Assembly (NCBI GenBank): GCA_014529385.2
Contig: CM043967.1
Location: forward strand, 88,275,278 to 88,339,277
Direction: 5' to 3'
Origin: Adiantum capillus-veneris
Taxonomy: Eukaryota; Streptophyta; Polypodiopsida; Polypodiales; Pteridaceae
Length of the DNA stretch: 64,000 nt
Positions 43,962 to 56,600 of the stretch are shown here, piece by piece. Each line of letters starts with the position of its first letter. Position 1 is the first letter of the stretch. The position numbers and the translations under genes were made by a program. The notes beneath the pieces are model-generated. The model saw nothing but the letters and a program-made list of their open reading frames with translations. It did not search any database and had not been told where the DNA came from.

Positions 43962-44211
43962 TGTGCGCTCCTTGCCGCACTGTCGAAGCAAGGGACTTGC
44001 CAATACACCGTATGCGAGCCACAAACGGCTCCAAGCACACAACAAGCCTAAACTAGCAAGCTCAAGAAAACAAAGGGTGTGTCACTCACCGCTCTACGCT
44101 CGCCTTCGTGGTGGATTCCTCGCCGCGATGAAGAAGAAGCTGCAGTCGTGCCGCGCTCAACCGCTTCGCCGCCGTCGTGCCTTCGTAATGCTCGATCGCA
44201 CACACACTCTC

Positions 44212-44242
<31 letters not shown>

Positions 44243-44534
44243 AGGAGGTGAAGAAGAAGAAGATGGAGATGGAGCAAGAGCACTCTTCAATTGCACAAAT
44301 GAGAGAATGAGTAAAAATTAGGTTTAGTTGGCTTTTATAGGAGCTCACCCCATTCACACTTAGGCGCCCATGCTTAACCAACTAACCCTAGCATGTTCAA
44401 GTTAAAGTGCGCCTCTCATCGACGATCACTCTACCTTTCCCTATTGGTCCGACAAGCCCGGTACCTGACTCTATCGAATACATAATACGCGTCCATCGTA
44501 GGTGATGGGTGTCCGTGTGCCGTGAGGGTTAACA
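43962..44534 (-). repeat. T4 5' LTR
   Basis: 573 bp; minus-strand TGTTAACCC ... GCGCACA; minus-strand TATA box near 44332-44341. A short CT/CA tract (about 44210-44242) replaces the long GT/GA tract of T3. Confidence 0.93.
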
Positions 44535-44539
44535 GAGAT

Positions 44540-44808
44540 AAAAATAAAAAAATAAAAAGCCTAGGGGGCAATAGCGACGTTGCTAATGCCCCCCCCCCCC
44601 CCCCCCCCCCAAAGTGCAAAGAGTGAAGAAGAGAGAGATAGAGCAAAGCGGTGCCCTCTTTCCCAAAAGATACCAATTCAAGGTGCAAGGTGGACCTATT
44701 AAATTGTAAATTCCCAAATTAAAGTCCCCCCCTATAAAAGTCAAAAAAGGATAAAATTTGGGGCTTTTTTCTTGGCCTTTTGAGGTGTCGTTTGAAGCCT
44801 GCAAAGTG
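44540..44808. other. T5 5' flank or LTR part, with palindrome and poly-C
   Basis: The sequence between T4 and C4. It has the palindrome-like gggggcaatagcgacg at 44564-44579, about 22 C at 44589-44610, and a TATA-like cctataaaag at about 44731-44740. It continues at 58285 beyond C4. It may be the start of the T5 LTR, but no ends were identified. Confidence 0.45.
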
Positions 44809-44813
44809 GAGTT

Positions 44814-45136
44814 TGTTGAGATGTCGAGCTCTACACCTTGAGATGGCATCCACTACGGGTCTTGGCCGCTTACCGCATTTACTCACTGGCACGTTAGGTG
44901 ACCGACACGGAGGATCTCTGCCAGTGATTCTACAGCTGGACTACACTTATAGTGCTAGCCTAGTACGCTTCTAGCGAGTTTACACTTAGTGACCGCATGT
45001 ACATATGTGCTACTTTTCAGCTTTAGCACTTAGTCATTTTGTACTCTCTTTTCTGTGAAGAAGAAGAAGAAGCTTTCCATCTCTGTGTCACTTTGTGCTT
45101 GTCTTGTGTAGCTCTCTTGCATCCTCATTCTTTACA
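44814..45136 (+). repeat. 5' LTR shared by C4 and the duplicated C1
   Basis: 323 bp, TGTTGAGATGTCGAG ... TTCTTTACA. Its outer flank is that of C4 (GAGTT); its inner side continues as C1. The PBS is TGGTATCATAGC (one G-to-T change). The exchange point lies in or close to this LTR. Confidence 0.88.
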
Positions 45137-45199
45137 TGGTATCATAGCCTGGTGCAGGCAAGAGAGGCTAAGAGAGCAAGAGCATCACAACCCCTTCAT

Positions 45200-46190
45200 T
45201 CGCAATCCACGACCAGATGCAGAAGGAGACAATGAAAAGGAACCAGAGATTCCCGAGGCACATGCTACATCAGAACAAAGGAAAGCTTTGAGGGACTGGC
45301 AACAAGGCCAGAGCAAAGTGATGTATTGGCTTTCTATGAGCATCATAGATGGCATGATGGGCTATCTATAGGATGCTGAAACCCCCGCCATTGCATGGAG
45401 AAACTTAGGCAGAGTGTTCGAGGTGAACACCAAGGCCAGGAAGCTTCAACTAAAGTCGGAGCTAAATCAGGTTAAGAGGAACAACCTCTCAATCAATGAT
45501 TATGCCTTGAAGATCAAGAGTATCATTGAGGCTCTTGGATCTATTAAAGTCTCAGTGGAAGACGATGACATTGTCCGTGCATGTTTGGATGGTCTAGGAG
45601 ATGAGTATGTACATTTTAGGTCTTCCATGAATACAAGAGACGATATCCCCGTGTTCCAAGATTTGATTTCTATGCTTATTCTTGAGGAGAAGAACCTTGA
45701 CACATCTTCTTCTCATGGCAGAAATAATTCTGAACAGGCCTTCTATTCTAACTCCAACAGAGGTAGAGGTAGAGGTAGAGGTAGAGGTCGTGGTCGAGGC
45801 CCAAGGGGTTGCAGGGGCCAATTTCTGGAAGGTCAATCAAATCAAAACAATACAGGTGGAAGGGGAAACCAGTATCAAGGCAAGGGGAGTCAAAGAGGTC
45901 GTGGTGCAGGATCAAGCAGGCAACAACATACTCTAGATAGCAGAGAATCTTGGACTTGTGGTGAAATAGGTCACATGTCACGTGACTGTCCAAAGGGAAA
46001 AGCAAGTGGAAAGAGAGAACAGGGAAACTATGCATCTACTAGCAGAGATGCAGATGACAGCAAAAACGAGCGCATGTTTTTTATGCAACATGTAATGAAG
46101 ACAATGACTGCAGAGAATTCCACCCAAGATGATGTTTGGTATGTGGATTCAGGTGCCTCTAATCACATGACGTCTCGTAGAGAGTGGCTT
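45200..46190 (+). pseudogene. gag: Duplicate of C1 gag
   Basis: Same content as 5610-6584, with a stop TAG at 45369 early (CAG in C1) but without the C1 stop before the knuckle: from about 45414 the frame runs to 46328 through Gag, RG tract and knuckle. The first knuckle Cys is Ser (SWTCGEIGHMSRDC). The protease start WYVDSGASNHMTS is at about 46140, then the same deletion joint. Confidence 0.85.
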
Positions 46191-46607
46191 CATGTTCTCT
46201 TTTGGGAGTGCTGCTGTTACTTGGAGCAACAAAAAACAGCCTACGGTTGCTTTATCGAGCACAGAGGCCGAGTACAGAGGTGCAACGATTGCGGCGTGCG
46301 AGGTAGTTTGGCTAGGCACATTACTTGAGGTCTTGGGAGTGCAGGTGGACCAGCAGATTTTCATCCATTGTGACAACCTCAGCAACATGCAGTTGGCTAG
46401 GAACCCAGTGTTCCATGCCAAGACCAAACACATAGAGGTCCATTACCACTATGTTCAAGAGGGAGTGTTGGCGGGCGACATCGACTTGGTCTACGTCAGC
46501 ACAGAGGAGCAGATAGCGGATATCTTTACCAAGGCCCTCGGAGTTGAGAAGCTTCGACGTTTCCGGACTATGCTTGGACTCTGCGACATGCAGAGCTCGA
46601 GGGGGAG
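46191..46607 (+). pseudogene. pol: Duplicate of C1 RNase H C-terminal part
   Basis: Open from about 46192 to 46635: MFSFGSAAVTWSNKKQPTVALSS, TEAEYRGATIAACEVVW, FIHCDNLSNMQLARNP and ADIFTKALG. Here the RNase H part is in one open frame, unlike the left copy, but out of phase with the gag upstream. It ends at the 3' LTR. Confidence 0.85.
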
Positions 46608-46929
46608 TATTGAGATGTCGAGCTCTACACCTTGAGCTGGCATCCACTACGGGTCTTGGCCGCTTACGGCATTTACTCACTAGCGCCTTAGGTGACCGAC
46701 ACGGAGGATCTTTGCCAGTGATTCTACAACTGGACTACACTTATAGTGCCAGCCTAGTACGCTTCTAGTGAGTTCAGACTTAGTGACTGCATGTACATAT
46801 GTGCTACTTTTCAGCTTTAGCACTTAGTCATTTTGTACTCTCTTTTCTGTGAAGAAGAAGAAGAAGCTTTCCATCTCTGTGTTCTTTGTGCTTGTCTTGT
46901 GTAGCTCTCTTGCATCCTCATTCTTTACA
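46608..46929 (+). repeat. 3' LTR of the duplicated C1
   Basis: 322 bp; its first dinucleotide is TA instead of TG (TATTGAG), a point mutation. Followed by ATATC (46930-46934) as in the left copy. Confidence 0.9.
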
Positions 46930-46934
46930 ATATC

Positions 46935-47072
46935 TACAAGCCCATGATCTCCTAGATCATCATCATCATGTATATTAGTTTCAATAGCACCCGTGGTGCC
47001 CTGATTTTGATCTACGTACTCAAAATCAAACGTGTGTGTAGGTGGGATATCTTCACTAGCCATGGTAAACAC
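46935..47072 (-). pseudogene. gag: Duplicate of T1 gag N-terminus
   Basis: Counterpart of 7332-7469: MASEDIPPTHTFDFEYVDQ with a few substitutions (NQGTTGAIETNIHDDDD). On its left the rest of T1 is absent, showing this is a copy and not an original site. Confidence 0.75.
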
Positions 47073-47440
47073 ACACTAATGCAAAGAAAGAAAAAAAAAT
47101 GACAAACTTGTACCTTGAGAAATTGAAGTCTTTGTGTTTTGTATGCTCCGCGATTTGCGTTGCATGAGATCCTCGCCTTGCGAGTATTTGACCGCTTCAC
47201 TTGTTGTTCGTTGTAAGAACACCTTTGATGATTCTATACAAAAACTCGTCGTTTAGTGAAGGCTTTTCTTCACTTTTAAGCTACCTCCTTGAGGAAATTT
47301 TTTTTTTGGGCGGAAAACTTGTCTTCCTCCAAGAAGTGAAAAGGAAGGGTGAAGCTACTTCCTTGAAGTTTGAAGCTTTCCCTTTCCTTATAGTTTTCCT
47401 TTGAACACAAGTAGACTATCTATCCTTGTTATACACAATA

Positions 47441-47515
47441 AGAGCCAATAGCTTGATGGTAAAGTGTTGGCCTCTTACCCTCATGGGTTGGGTTCAACCC
47501 TCCTTTATGCAAAGG
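47441..47515 (+). repeat. Duplicate of the SINE-like head
   Basis: A-box-like tagcttgatgg and B-box ggttcaaccc (47491-47500) as at 7840-7915; one difference in the middle (ttggcctct against ttgtcctct). Confidence 0.4.
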
Positions 47516-47590
47516 TTAAGCGGGCCTTCCTATGCGCACAGCCAATGGTGCCAACGGAAGCCTTCGGAGCCTCAGTGCCGTCGAGTTGCC

Positions 47591-48925
47591 GATCGAGTTT
47601 GCCTTGGTTGTCCGCTGTGGAGGGCGTAGATGGGACGACCGCGGTCACTCCCTTTGTGAGAAAGTCATGTATGAATCCCATGCTCCTCCCTATGCGGGTC
47701 ATAGAGGCATTCAACCTACTCTTCGAGGAGTAGAGACGTACTTTTACTGGCCTACCATGAAAGTGGACATACAAGAGTATGTTTCAAAATGTGTGGTATG
47801 CCAAAAGACCGAGTATGATAGAGGGAAGCAACCTGGATTACTCTAGCCATTGCCAATCCTTAATTCACCATGGGAGAGTCTATTCATGGATTTTATCTTT
47901 GGATAACCCAAGTGAATACGGGTATATGGACAATAGTCGACAGGTTTAGCAAGCAAGCACACTTTATCCCCGTCAAGAAGACTATTAAGGCACACCAAAT
48001 GGCAACTCTCTTCATATCCCAAATTTTCAAACACCATGGATTGCCAACATCCATCGTGTCAAATAGAGATCCTAGAATGACCAGTAATTTCTATAAAGGT
48101 CTCTTTGAAAATCTAGGTAAAAGATTGAATTTCTCTTCGGCCTATCACCCACAAACAGATGCCCAAAGTGAGATAGCCAATCTTACGATTCTTGATCTAC
48201 TAAAGACCTATGTTACAGAAGTAGATCAATGATCACAATGGAAAAAGTACTTACCTCTTGTAGAGTATGTGTTTAATAATACTATCTGTACTTCTATGGG
48301 AAAAGCACCTTTTGAAATCATAGAGGGAAGACTAAAAGTCCCTTGCTATTTATGATACATAGGAAGATCTTCGCTGCGGATGAGTATAGCCGTGACCTGC
48401 AAGCATCTTTTCAAAAGATTAAGGAGGCTATATCCATCTTTTAACTAAGGTAAAAAGCTGCTGTTGCTGACAAGCACAGAATGGCCTTAACGTTCAAAGA
48501 AAATGATTCGGTCTTACTTAAGTTTCCTAAGGCTCGATTGAGGCAAACCACGGGCAAAAATCCTACAGGCCATCAAAAGTATTATGCTAAGTTAGCAAAA
48601 AGATACTATGGTCCTTTCTAAATCTTGAAGCCCATCAATGAGACAGCTTACCAACTCAAGTTGCCCAATCATTGGCTCATACACAATGCTTTTCATGTGA
48701 ACCTACTTAAGCCCTACAAACGAGAACCACCAAGTGAATCAATCATTGAAGACCCTCCCGAAGTTGAAGACCAAGAAGAGGTGCTACAACCCGAAGCTAT
48801 CCTTCAACATGAAGACAAGGTATTACGACATGGTAAGATTATCCGACGGTATCTTATTAAGTTCAAAAATTATCCTTTTGAAGATGCTAGATGAATGCAA
48901 GGAATATAGCTTAAGGATAGTATGA
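47591..48925 (+). pseudogene. pol: Duplicate of T2 integrase and chromodomain
   Basis: Colinear with 7990-9310. Integrase zinc-binding domain (about 47665-47805), core from 47870 with AYHPQTDAQSE (the Asp is His in the left copy), TGA at 48230, then NETAYQLKLPNHW and a chromodomain YLIKFKNYPFEDAR ended by TGA at 48892 (TGG in the left copy). A few more stops than the left copy. Confidence 0.83.
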
Positions 48926-49817
48926 ACCTTGTCAATGCTTACAATGCTACATTGGAATAAGCAAATATACAAATTTCTTTTAAATGACCCATGTTTTTGT
49001 CTTATAAGAGTAGTTCTCTTTTTCATTGTGCACAAATTTAAATAGTATGCATGCTTCAAATCATGTTTGTGATGACGACGTCTCTCAAACACCAAGTAGC
49101 ATAAAAGACACATGTTCAAAGGATCCTCCACATATGGCCCTCATAATGTGCTTGAATGCTATTGGTTAGGTTTTAAAGGGGTCCAATGAGAATTTAGATA
49201 CATCAAAATAAATAATTAAGTTCTTTCTCTGAAAGAAGAAAAAGAGGACACATGTCCAAAGGAAATAATAAAATAATACAAGAAGGGGAGAGAGAGAGAG
49301 GTGTGGACCAAGCATGAGAGTGGGGGTATACTCTCCCACACACACACACATATTCTCTCCTTGTATGGAGGGCAAAATGCAAGAGTTCCATCTCCTTCTC
49401 CAAGTTTGTTGAGAAGTGGAGAGCCTACACCAACACTCTTGTCTATGGAATGCAAATCCAACCAAGAGCCATGCTTCAATGTTTAAGCTTGCCATCTTCT
49501 TCATCTTCATTACTATGCTATTATGCTATGCTAAGCAAGAAGAGTGATGATAAGTGAGAAACTAGTGATGATAAGTGAGGAACTATTTCTTTCTCCTATG
49601 GAATGTTTCTTCTTCCTCTTCCCTACCCTCATTCCCCGCTAGCTCTCTCCACCTTCGAAGGTGTTTGAGGCCTTGGGACTGAGGCTTGGGATAGTTAATG
49701 CTTTTTGTAACGTTTAAGTTAATCTTGTGATGCATTAGCTTTCCATCTTCATAGCATCACCAAGGTCACAAGGAACACAAAGATTGTATTGTAACAAAGT
49801 CTCTCTTGATGGGAGAA
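48926..49817 (+). other. Duplicate of the T2 3' tail
   Basis: Non-coding counterpart of 9311-10218, ending next to the duplicated C2 LTR; flank TATAT (49818-49822) where the left copy has TCTAT. Confidence 0.5.
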
Positions 49818-49822
49818 TATAT

Positions 49823-50014
49823 TGAAGGAGTACGAGCGGAAGTGCGACGCGAGAGAGAGTGCGAGAAGAAGAGCACGACGATATGGTGAACTCGCTCTAC
49901 TGTAATGTGTAGAGCATAGTGAGTTCTTCTTAGGTTTTTACAAAAGAACATGTGTACATACCTGACGGCCCGCCCACTTACCTGGGCGACCACATTGGGC
50001 TTTATACCCCAACA
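49823..50014 (-). repeat. Duplicated C2 3' LTR
   Basis: 192 bp, minus orientation, counterpart of 10224-10415, with the PPT at 50015-50025. Confidence 0.9.
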
Positions 50015-50118
50015 ACCTCCCACTTAAAGTACAATGTGGTACTTTAAGTGTGAGAGAAGCTACTATACAAGCTAATATACAAGAGATGTAGAGAAGTGAT
50101 GTACTACCCTACACCTAA

Positions 50119-52120
50119 CTACTTGCGAAAATGCGCAAAGCTCTCTGAGGGAAGTCCTTTTGTAAGTAGATCAACAGGATTTTCTGTGGTGTGAACTTTG
50201 ACAAGCTGAAGTTGCTTATCCTCGAGCATTTCCCTGATGAAATGATACTTCACATCCACATGCTTTGTCTTTGAGTGATAGATTGGATTGCGAGCCAATT
50301 GTATAGCACTTTGACTATCACAATATAACACAGACATCTCTTCTTTGATTCCCAAATCTGTTACTAGTCGATTAAGCCAAATTGATTCTTTGCATGCCTC
50401 TGATGCTGCAACATATTCAGCCTCTGTAGTAGACTGAGTAACACAATCTTGTAATCTAGAACGCCATGATACTGCTCCACCAGCCAATGTAAAGACATAC
50501 CGTGACGTAGACCTTCGGTTGTCTAAGTCACCTGCATAATCTGAGTCTGTAAAACCCTTTACACTTAGCTCCTGACTCCCATAGCATATACGCATACTCT
50601 TTGTAGCTTTCAGGTATCTCAATATTCCTTTCACTGCCTCCCAATGTTTCTTGCCTGGGTTTGACATGTATAGACTTACTACTCCCACTGCAAATGCAAT
50701 GTCTGGGCGAGTAGCAATCATTGCATACATCAAACTACCCACTGCAGACGCATATGGAATCTTATCCATTTCAGCCCGTTCTTCCTTAGACACAAGACAA
50801 TCTTGTTTGCTAAGTTTCACATATGGTGGCAATGGAACACTCAATGCCTTTACCTTCTCCATATTGAAACGTTGCAAAACCTTGTCAATATACTCTGTTT
50901 GAGATAACCAAATCAACTTCTTTGATCTGTCTCTCTCAACGCGCATACCAAGTATATGACTTGCCTCACCCATGTCTTTCATGTCAAACGATTTTTCCAT
51001 CTTTGACTTCAAAACTGAAATTTCTTCCAAGTGCTTGCCAGCAATCAACATGTCATCCACATACAAAATAAGGATCAGCCAACTGCCATCCTTAACCTTC
51101 TTTGCATATAGACAGTGATCGAACTCACTACGTTTGTAGCCTTGAGAAAGCATAAACTTGTGGAATTTATGGTACCATGCCCTCGGTGATTGTTTTAAGC
51201 CATAAAGACTCTTTAACAACTTGCATACCCAATCTTCCTTGCCTTTCTCAACAAACCCTTCTGGCTGCTGCATGTAAATTTCCACATCTAAATCACCATG
51301 CAAGAACGCTGTCTTGACATCCATTTGGTGCAACACCAAATCTAATATCGCAACCAATGTAAGAAAGCATCTCAATGTAGTCATCTTGACCACCGGAGAG
51401 AAGAATTCATCAAAGTCAATGCCTTGTTCTTGCTTAAATCCCTTGGCAACAAGTTGCTTTGTACTTTGGCTGACTATCATGAGTGGTGATCTTATACCTG
51501 TAAACCCATTTACATGGTAGAGCCTTTTTGCCCTGTGGTAATTTAACTAGCTTCCATGTCTGGTTTTTATGCAGAGCTGTCATCTCTGACTGCATGGCCA
51601 ATTGCCAATTCCCGGATTCCTTCATTTGCACTGCTTCCTTGTAACATGAAGGCTCATTGCAATCAGTCAACATGACATAGTTCATAGATGGAACAAACCT
51701 ATCAGGAGGTCGCGTGACACGTCCAGATCTACGCACAATAGGTGGCTCAGGCTCAGCCACAACCTGTGGTTCCACTCTATCTTGTCCTTGCTCCTCTTGA
51801 GCCCTGACATTATGTCTTGCACGTGCAGGTTCATCTTCTTGGAAGACAACTCTTCTAATCTCCTCAACCCTCTCTAGTTTAGAATGATATTTGGATTCAT
51901 TAAAGTGAACATCATTGCTGCGGACAACCTTTCTGGATTCGGGATCCCAAAGTCTGTACCCCATCTCACCAGAATTACCATAGCCTAGAAAGATGCACTT
52001 TCTACTCTTTGGCTCAAGTTTGTTCCTAAATTCCTTTGGAACGTGAGTATATGCCTCACAGCCAAAGACTCTGAGATGCTTGTATGAGGGCATTTTGCCT
52101 GACCATACCATCTCTGGCAC
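50119..52120 (-). pseudogene. pol: Duplicated C2 reverse transcriptase and RNase H
   Basis: Better preserved than the left copy. 51434-52120 carries the integrase C-terminal part and start of RT (VFGCEAYTHVPKEFRNKL, WKLVKLPQGKKALPCKWVY). After a small deletion and frameshift near 51455 the frame continues 51480 to 50119 through FKQEQGIDFDEFFSPVVKM, MDVKTAFLHGDLDVEIYMQQ, LYVDDMLIAG, TDSDYAGD and AEYVAASEAC. TAG at 50119 (CAG in the left copy) removes the last few residues. Confidence 0.9.
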
Positions 52121-52129
52121 TGAATCCTT

Positions 52130-53574
52130 CTACAAAACCTTGCTAGGAGATCTATTTACAAGATGAACAACTGTTGATACAGCTTCGGCCCAAAACCCAT
52201 TTGGCAGCTGTGCATTAGACACCATACTTCTGACCTTCTCTTGTATGGTCCTATTCATCCTCTCAGCAACACCATTTTGAGGAGGATTGTAAGGAGCAGT
52301 AAGTTCACATTTTATACCTTTTGACTCACAAAAGTTCGGAAAGGCCTTTGAAACATACTCTCCACCATTGTCAATGCGTAAGCATTTAAGCTTCTTGCCA
52401 CTCTGATTCTCCACAAGTGTCACAAACGTTTTGAAAACACTAAACGCTTCATCCTTGTGCTTGAGAAATTAAACCCATACTTTCCTCGAGTAATCATCTA
52501 TAAATATCATAAAGTAAGAAGCTCCCCCTAGAGATAGGTTAGGCATAGGTCCACACAAATCACTATGAACAAGTGCCAACTGTGTATCTCTTCTACTGCT
52601 TCTATGCTTATGTGGCTGCTGTGTTTGCTTACCATACAGACAATGTTCACAGAATTCAAAATCATTAAATGAAAAGCCAGGCAAATAACCAGAATGAGAC
52701 AAGATTTCCATTCCCTTCTTGGACATATGTCCTAACCGGCTATGCCACAAAGAAACGTTCGGCTGCTCGGTTACATTGATTACATTTTTAGAGACATTTG
52801 ATACATAAATCATGTAAAGTCCTCCAGACTTTACTCCATGTGCTACTGTCATAGAACCCTTGGATATCTTCCACATGTTCTGTCCAAAAATGGTGACGTA
52901 GCCAGCATCATCAAGTAAACCTATGCTGATCAAGCTCTTTGTAATTGCAGGAACATGTCTCACATTCTTCAGCATGAAAGAAGAGCCATTCTGAGACTTC
53001 AATTGAACATCTCCAACACCTAAGATCTCACATGTCTGCCCATTGCCTAGCCGAACATGATCTTTAGTGGTCACATAAGAGGTAAACCACTCCTTGTTTG
53101 GAGACACATGAAGTGATGCCCCTGAGTCTATAATCCAGTCACTCAGTGCATTTCCATCAGATGCTGTAAGAAGAGCTGAGTCCATTGTATTCTTCAAGAA
53201 GTAGATGTCTCCTGACACTAGACTGTCATCCTCTGCAACAGAGTTTGTCACATTTATTTCTTGAATCTTCACTGAGGACTTGTTCTTCTCACTATGGTCT
53301 TCAGCTTTCTGTTTGCCTTTTTCTGCTTTCCATTCTCTGCAGTCTCTTTTCATGTGACCCTTCTTGCCACAATGGTAGCATTCTATGTCACTCTTGCCTT
53401 TAGCACTGCGGGACTTGCTGCGAGACTGATTCCTCTTTTCCACCTTTGTACTTTTCTTTGGTCCTTCCCCTGACAACTAAGGATGTTCCTTTGCCTTTGT
53501 CCATTGTCTTTCTATTGGTTTCTTCAGTAAGAAAACTTCCTTCTACACCTGCTATGTTCAAACCATCTGGAGGT
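52130..53574 (-). pseudogene. gag-pol: Duplicated C2 integrase, protease and part of Gag
   Basis: 52469-53476 joins the zinc knuckle CYHCGKKGHMKRDC, protease WIIDSGASLHV, pre-integrase HSRLGHMSKKG and integrase VHSDLCGPM in one frame, because the 11-bp deletion of the left copy is absent. A stop near 52469 and the shared TAG at 52130 follow. Gag upstream of 53574 is missing: the block is cut there and fused to the C4 leader. Confidence 0.9.
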
Positions 53575-53647
53575 TTTTGCAGGTTTGCAGGTTGCAGCTA
53601 TTTGCAGGTTTTTGCAGATTGCAGCTATTTTGTCTTAGTGCTTCAAG
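53575..53647 (+). other. C4 leader (truncated)
   Basis: Short repeats of gcaggtttttgcag and gcagctattt up to the Gag start codon. The PBS-proximal part was replaced by the spliced block. Confidence 0.7.
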
Positions 53648-56600
53648 ATGTCTGACGGTTTCAGTCAGATTGTTACTGAGAAGCTTGAGAAAAATAACTA
53701 CCCTGCATGGAAGTTTAGAATAACAAATTTCCTAAAAGGAAAGGTTATTGGGACTATGTAGAAGGAGACAATGAAAAGGAACCAAAGATTCCCGAGGCAA
53801 ATGCTATAGCAGAACAAAGGAAAGCTTTGAGGGACTGGCAACAAGGCCAGAGCAAAGTGATGTATTGGCTTTCTATGAGCATCACAGATGGCATGATGGG
53901 CTATCTACAGGATGCTGAAACCCCCGCCATTGCATGGAAAAACTTAGGCAGAGTGTTCGAGGTGAACACCAAGGCCAGGAAGCTTCAACTAAAGTCGGAG
54001 CTAAATCAGGTTAAGAGGAACAACCTCTCCATCAATGATTATGCTTTGAAGATCAAGAGTATCATTGAGGCTCTTGGATCTATTAAAGTCTCAGTGGAAG
54101 ATGATGACATTGTCCGTGCATGCTTGGATGGTCTAGGAGATGAGTATGTACATTTCAGGTCTTCCATGAATACAAGAGACGACATCCCCGTGTTCCAAGA
54201 TTTGATTTCTATGCTTATTCTTGAGGAGAAGAACCTTGACACATCTTCTTCTCATGGCAGAAATAATTTTGAACAGGCCTTCTATTCTAACTCCAACAGA
54301 GGTAGAGGTAGAGGTCGTGGTCGAGGCCCAAGGGGTTGCAGGGGCCAATTTCTGGAATGCCAATCAAATCAAAACAATACAGGTGGCAGGGGAAACCAGT
54401 CTCAAGGCAGGGGGAGTCAAAGATGTCGTGGTGCAGGATTTAGCAGGTAGCAACATACTCTAGATAGCAGAGAATGTTGGACTTGTGGTGAAAGAGGTCA
54501 CATGTCACGTGACTGTCCAAAGGGAAAAGAAAGTGGAAAGAGAGAACAGGGCAACTATGCATCTACTAGCAGAGATGCAGATGACAACAAAAACGAGCAC
54601 ATGTTTGTTATGCAGCATGTAATGAATACAATGACTGCAGAGAATTCCACCCAAGATGATGTTTGGTATGTGGATTCAGGTGCCTCTAATCACATGACGT
54701 CTCGTGGAGAGTGGTTTAGAGATATGCGCAAACCAGATGTGTCAGGCTATGTGCAGACAGGAGATGACACAGCTCACCCCATTGCTCATGTAGGGGACAT
54801 ACCTCTAAATACGAAGAGTGGGAAATCAAAGTACTTAGCAGATGTACTTCATGTCCCAAACATTACAAAGAATCTTGTTTCTGTTGGACAAATGGTTGAG
54901 CAGGGTTTGCAGGTTCGCTTCAATCCAAATGGCTGTTATGTAGAAGATTTCCAGAATGGCTGTAAGATGATCACAGAGGGCAAATGTGTGGGCAGAATGT
55001 TTACGCTGAATGTAGACATGCCTGAGGTAAAAGTTGCATTATTTTCACAGGGCACAGGTGTTGTGGCTGATGTTGACATTTGGCACAAACGCATTGGCCA
55101 TGTTAATGAGCAGAGATTGCGTAGCATGCAATCAAAACAGATTGTAAAAGGTTTGCCCAAATTCAAGGTGGATGGTATGCATAAAGTGTGTGTAGCATGC
55201 CAGTTTGGAAAACAGTCAAAGGGCTCATTTCCACATGAGCGCAATGTATGTAAAAAGCCACTTGAGGTGGTGCACACAGATGTTTGGGGTCCAACCAATA
55301 CTGCAAGTATACATGGTTGCAGATATTATGTCTCTTTCATTGATGACCATACAAGGAAAGTATGGGTCTACTTCATGCGTAACAAAAGTGAAGTGTTTGG
55401 TCACTTTCAAGACTTCAAAGTCATGATTGAGAAGGAGACAGATATGCAAATCAAGACATTGAGGTCAGATGGAGGGGGAGAGTACTTCTCCAATGATTTT
55501 TTAGATTTTCTGCGAATGCATGATATACGCAGGCAGTTTACATGCAGATATACTCCACAACAGAATGGGGTCGCAGAAAGGAAAAACAGGCACATTGCAG
55601 AGGTTGCACGTGCATTGATGAATGAGAAGAACATGCCTCATCATTTCTGGGCTGAAGCCGTAAATATAGCTGTGTACATTATGAACAGGACACCTACAGC
55701 TGCGGTGCATGATGTAACACCTGAGGAAAAGTTTACAGGTACAAAGCCTGATTTGGCACACTTGAAAGTGTTTGGCTGCATAGCTTACGTGCATGTACCA
55801 CATGAGTTGCGTAGGAAATTGGATCCTAAAGCAGAGAAATGTATTCTTGTGGGATATTTCCTTGAACAAAAGGGGTACAGGTGCTACAATCCTACTACAC
55901 GAGAATTACGAGTGAGCAGAGATGTAGTCTTTGATGAGATCAGCAGCTGGTACAGTAATGCACATGGCACTATTGGGGCTGATGTAAAAGATGATGTGGT
56001 TGTACAAAATGTGAGGCCACAGTCGCAGGTTTTGAGTGGACCACAAGAGTCCTCTTCTCGTGGCTCTGTTGAGAAACCATGGAATGGTAGACTACGTACG
56101 CAGGTTACTCCACCAACAGGTACAGGGAATGTATCACGAAAAGGTTGATGAACCTCCCTTTATAGCTGATGCATCATCAGGTTTTTCACATGTAGACATG
56201 GATTCAGATGGTTCTGAACAAAGTCTTGATGAGGAATTTGGAATTCCGGCTGTCAGGACACGTGGTGTAAATAAAGTACAAGAAGATGCTAGAGGGCAAA
56301 GGAGTGACCCAGGACCGCGCAGATCTAATAGAGTCAGAAATCCAATTCAGAAATTGACTTATGATGGGTATCTAGCGCATCACCAAGCCTACATGGCTAA
56401 GGTGATACAGGATGTGGAGCCCACATGTTTTGAGGATGCAGTTGGAAATGTGCATTGGGATGATGCAATGAATGAAGAGATGGCTGCATTGGAAGCAAAC
56501 GACACATGGGAGTTGGTGCCATTGCCAAGTGGCAAGAAAGCTATTGGCTGTAAATGGGTGTATAAAACCAAGCATAAGGCTAATGGTAACATTGAGCGTC

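Larger units (their letters stand above)
35621..44534 (-). mobile_element. T4: gag-protease-only Ty3-type element, TSD GAGAT
   Basis: LTRs 35621-36194 (3') and 43962-44534 (5') are flanked by perfect GAGAT (35616-35620, 44535-44539). PBS at 43940-43957 and PPT at 36195-36208 are both in place. Total 8,914 bp. The interior has one Gag-protease gene with only three breaks, and a leader and 3' region homologous to T3. No RT, RNase H or integrase. It lacks the T3 accessory ORF. This is the better-preserved member of the family in this window. Confidence 0.93.
44814..53574 (+). repeat. Segmental duplicate of 5206-13964 (direct repeat)
   Basis: Colinear with the left copy throughout: C1 LTR-gag-RNase H-LTR, ATATC plus T1 gag N-terminus, SINE-like head, T2 integrase/chromodomain, C2 3' LTR, RT-RNase H, integrase, Gag. 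Lengths are 8,761 and 8,759 bp. The right break is at ggaggt (53569-53574), after which C2 gag continues at 13965 in the left copy but C4 leader follows here. Confidence 0.93.

Noticed and set aside
44589-44610. Long poly-C tract as a biological signal
   Set aside because: Length of such homopolymers is prone to sequencing error; only its association with the palindrome is noted.
44814-46929. C1 and its second copy as proof that the deleted Copia form was amplified by a helper
   Set aside because: The second copy is part of the 8.76-kb segmental duplication and has no TSD of its own, so only one insertion of the deleted form is shown.
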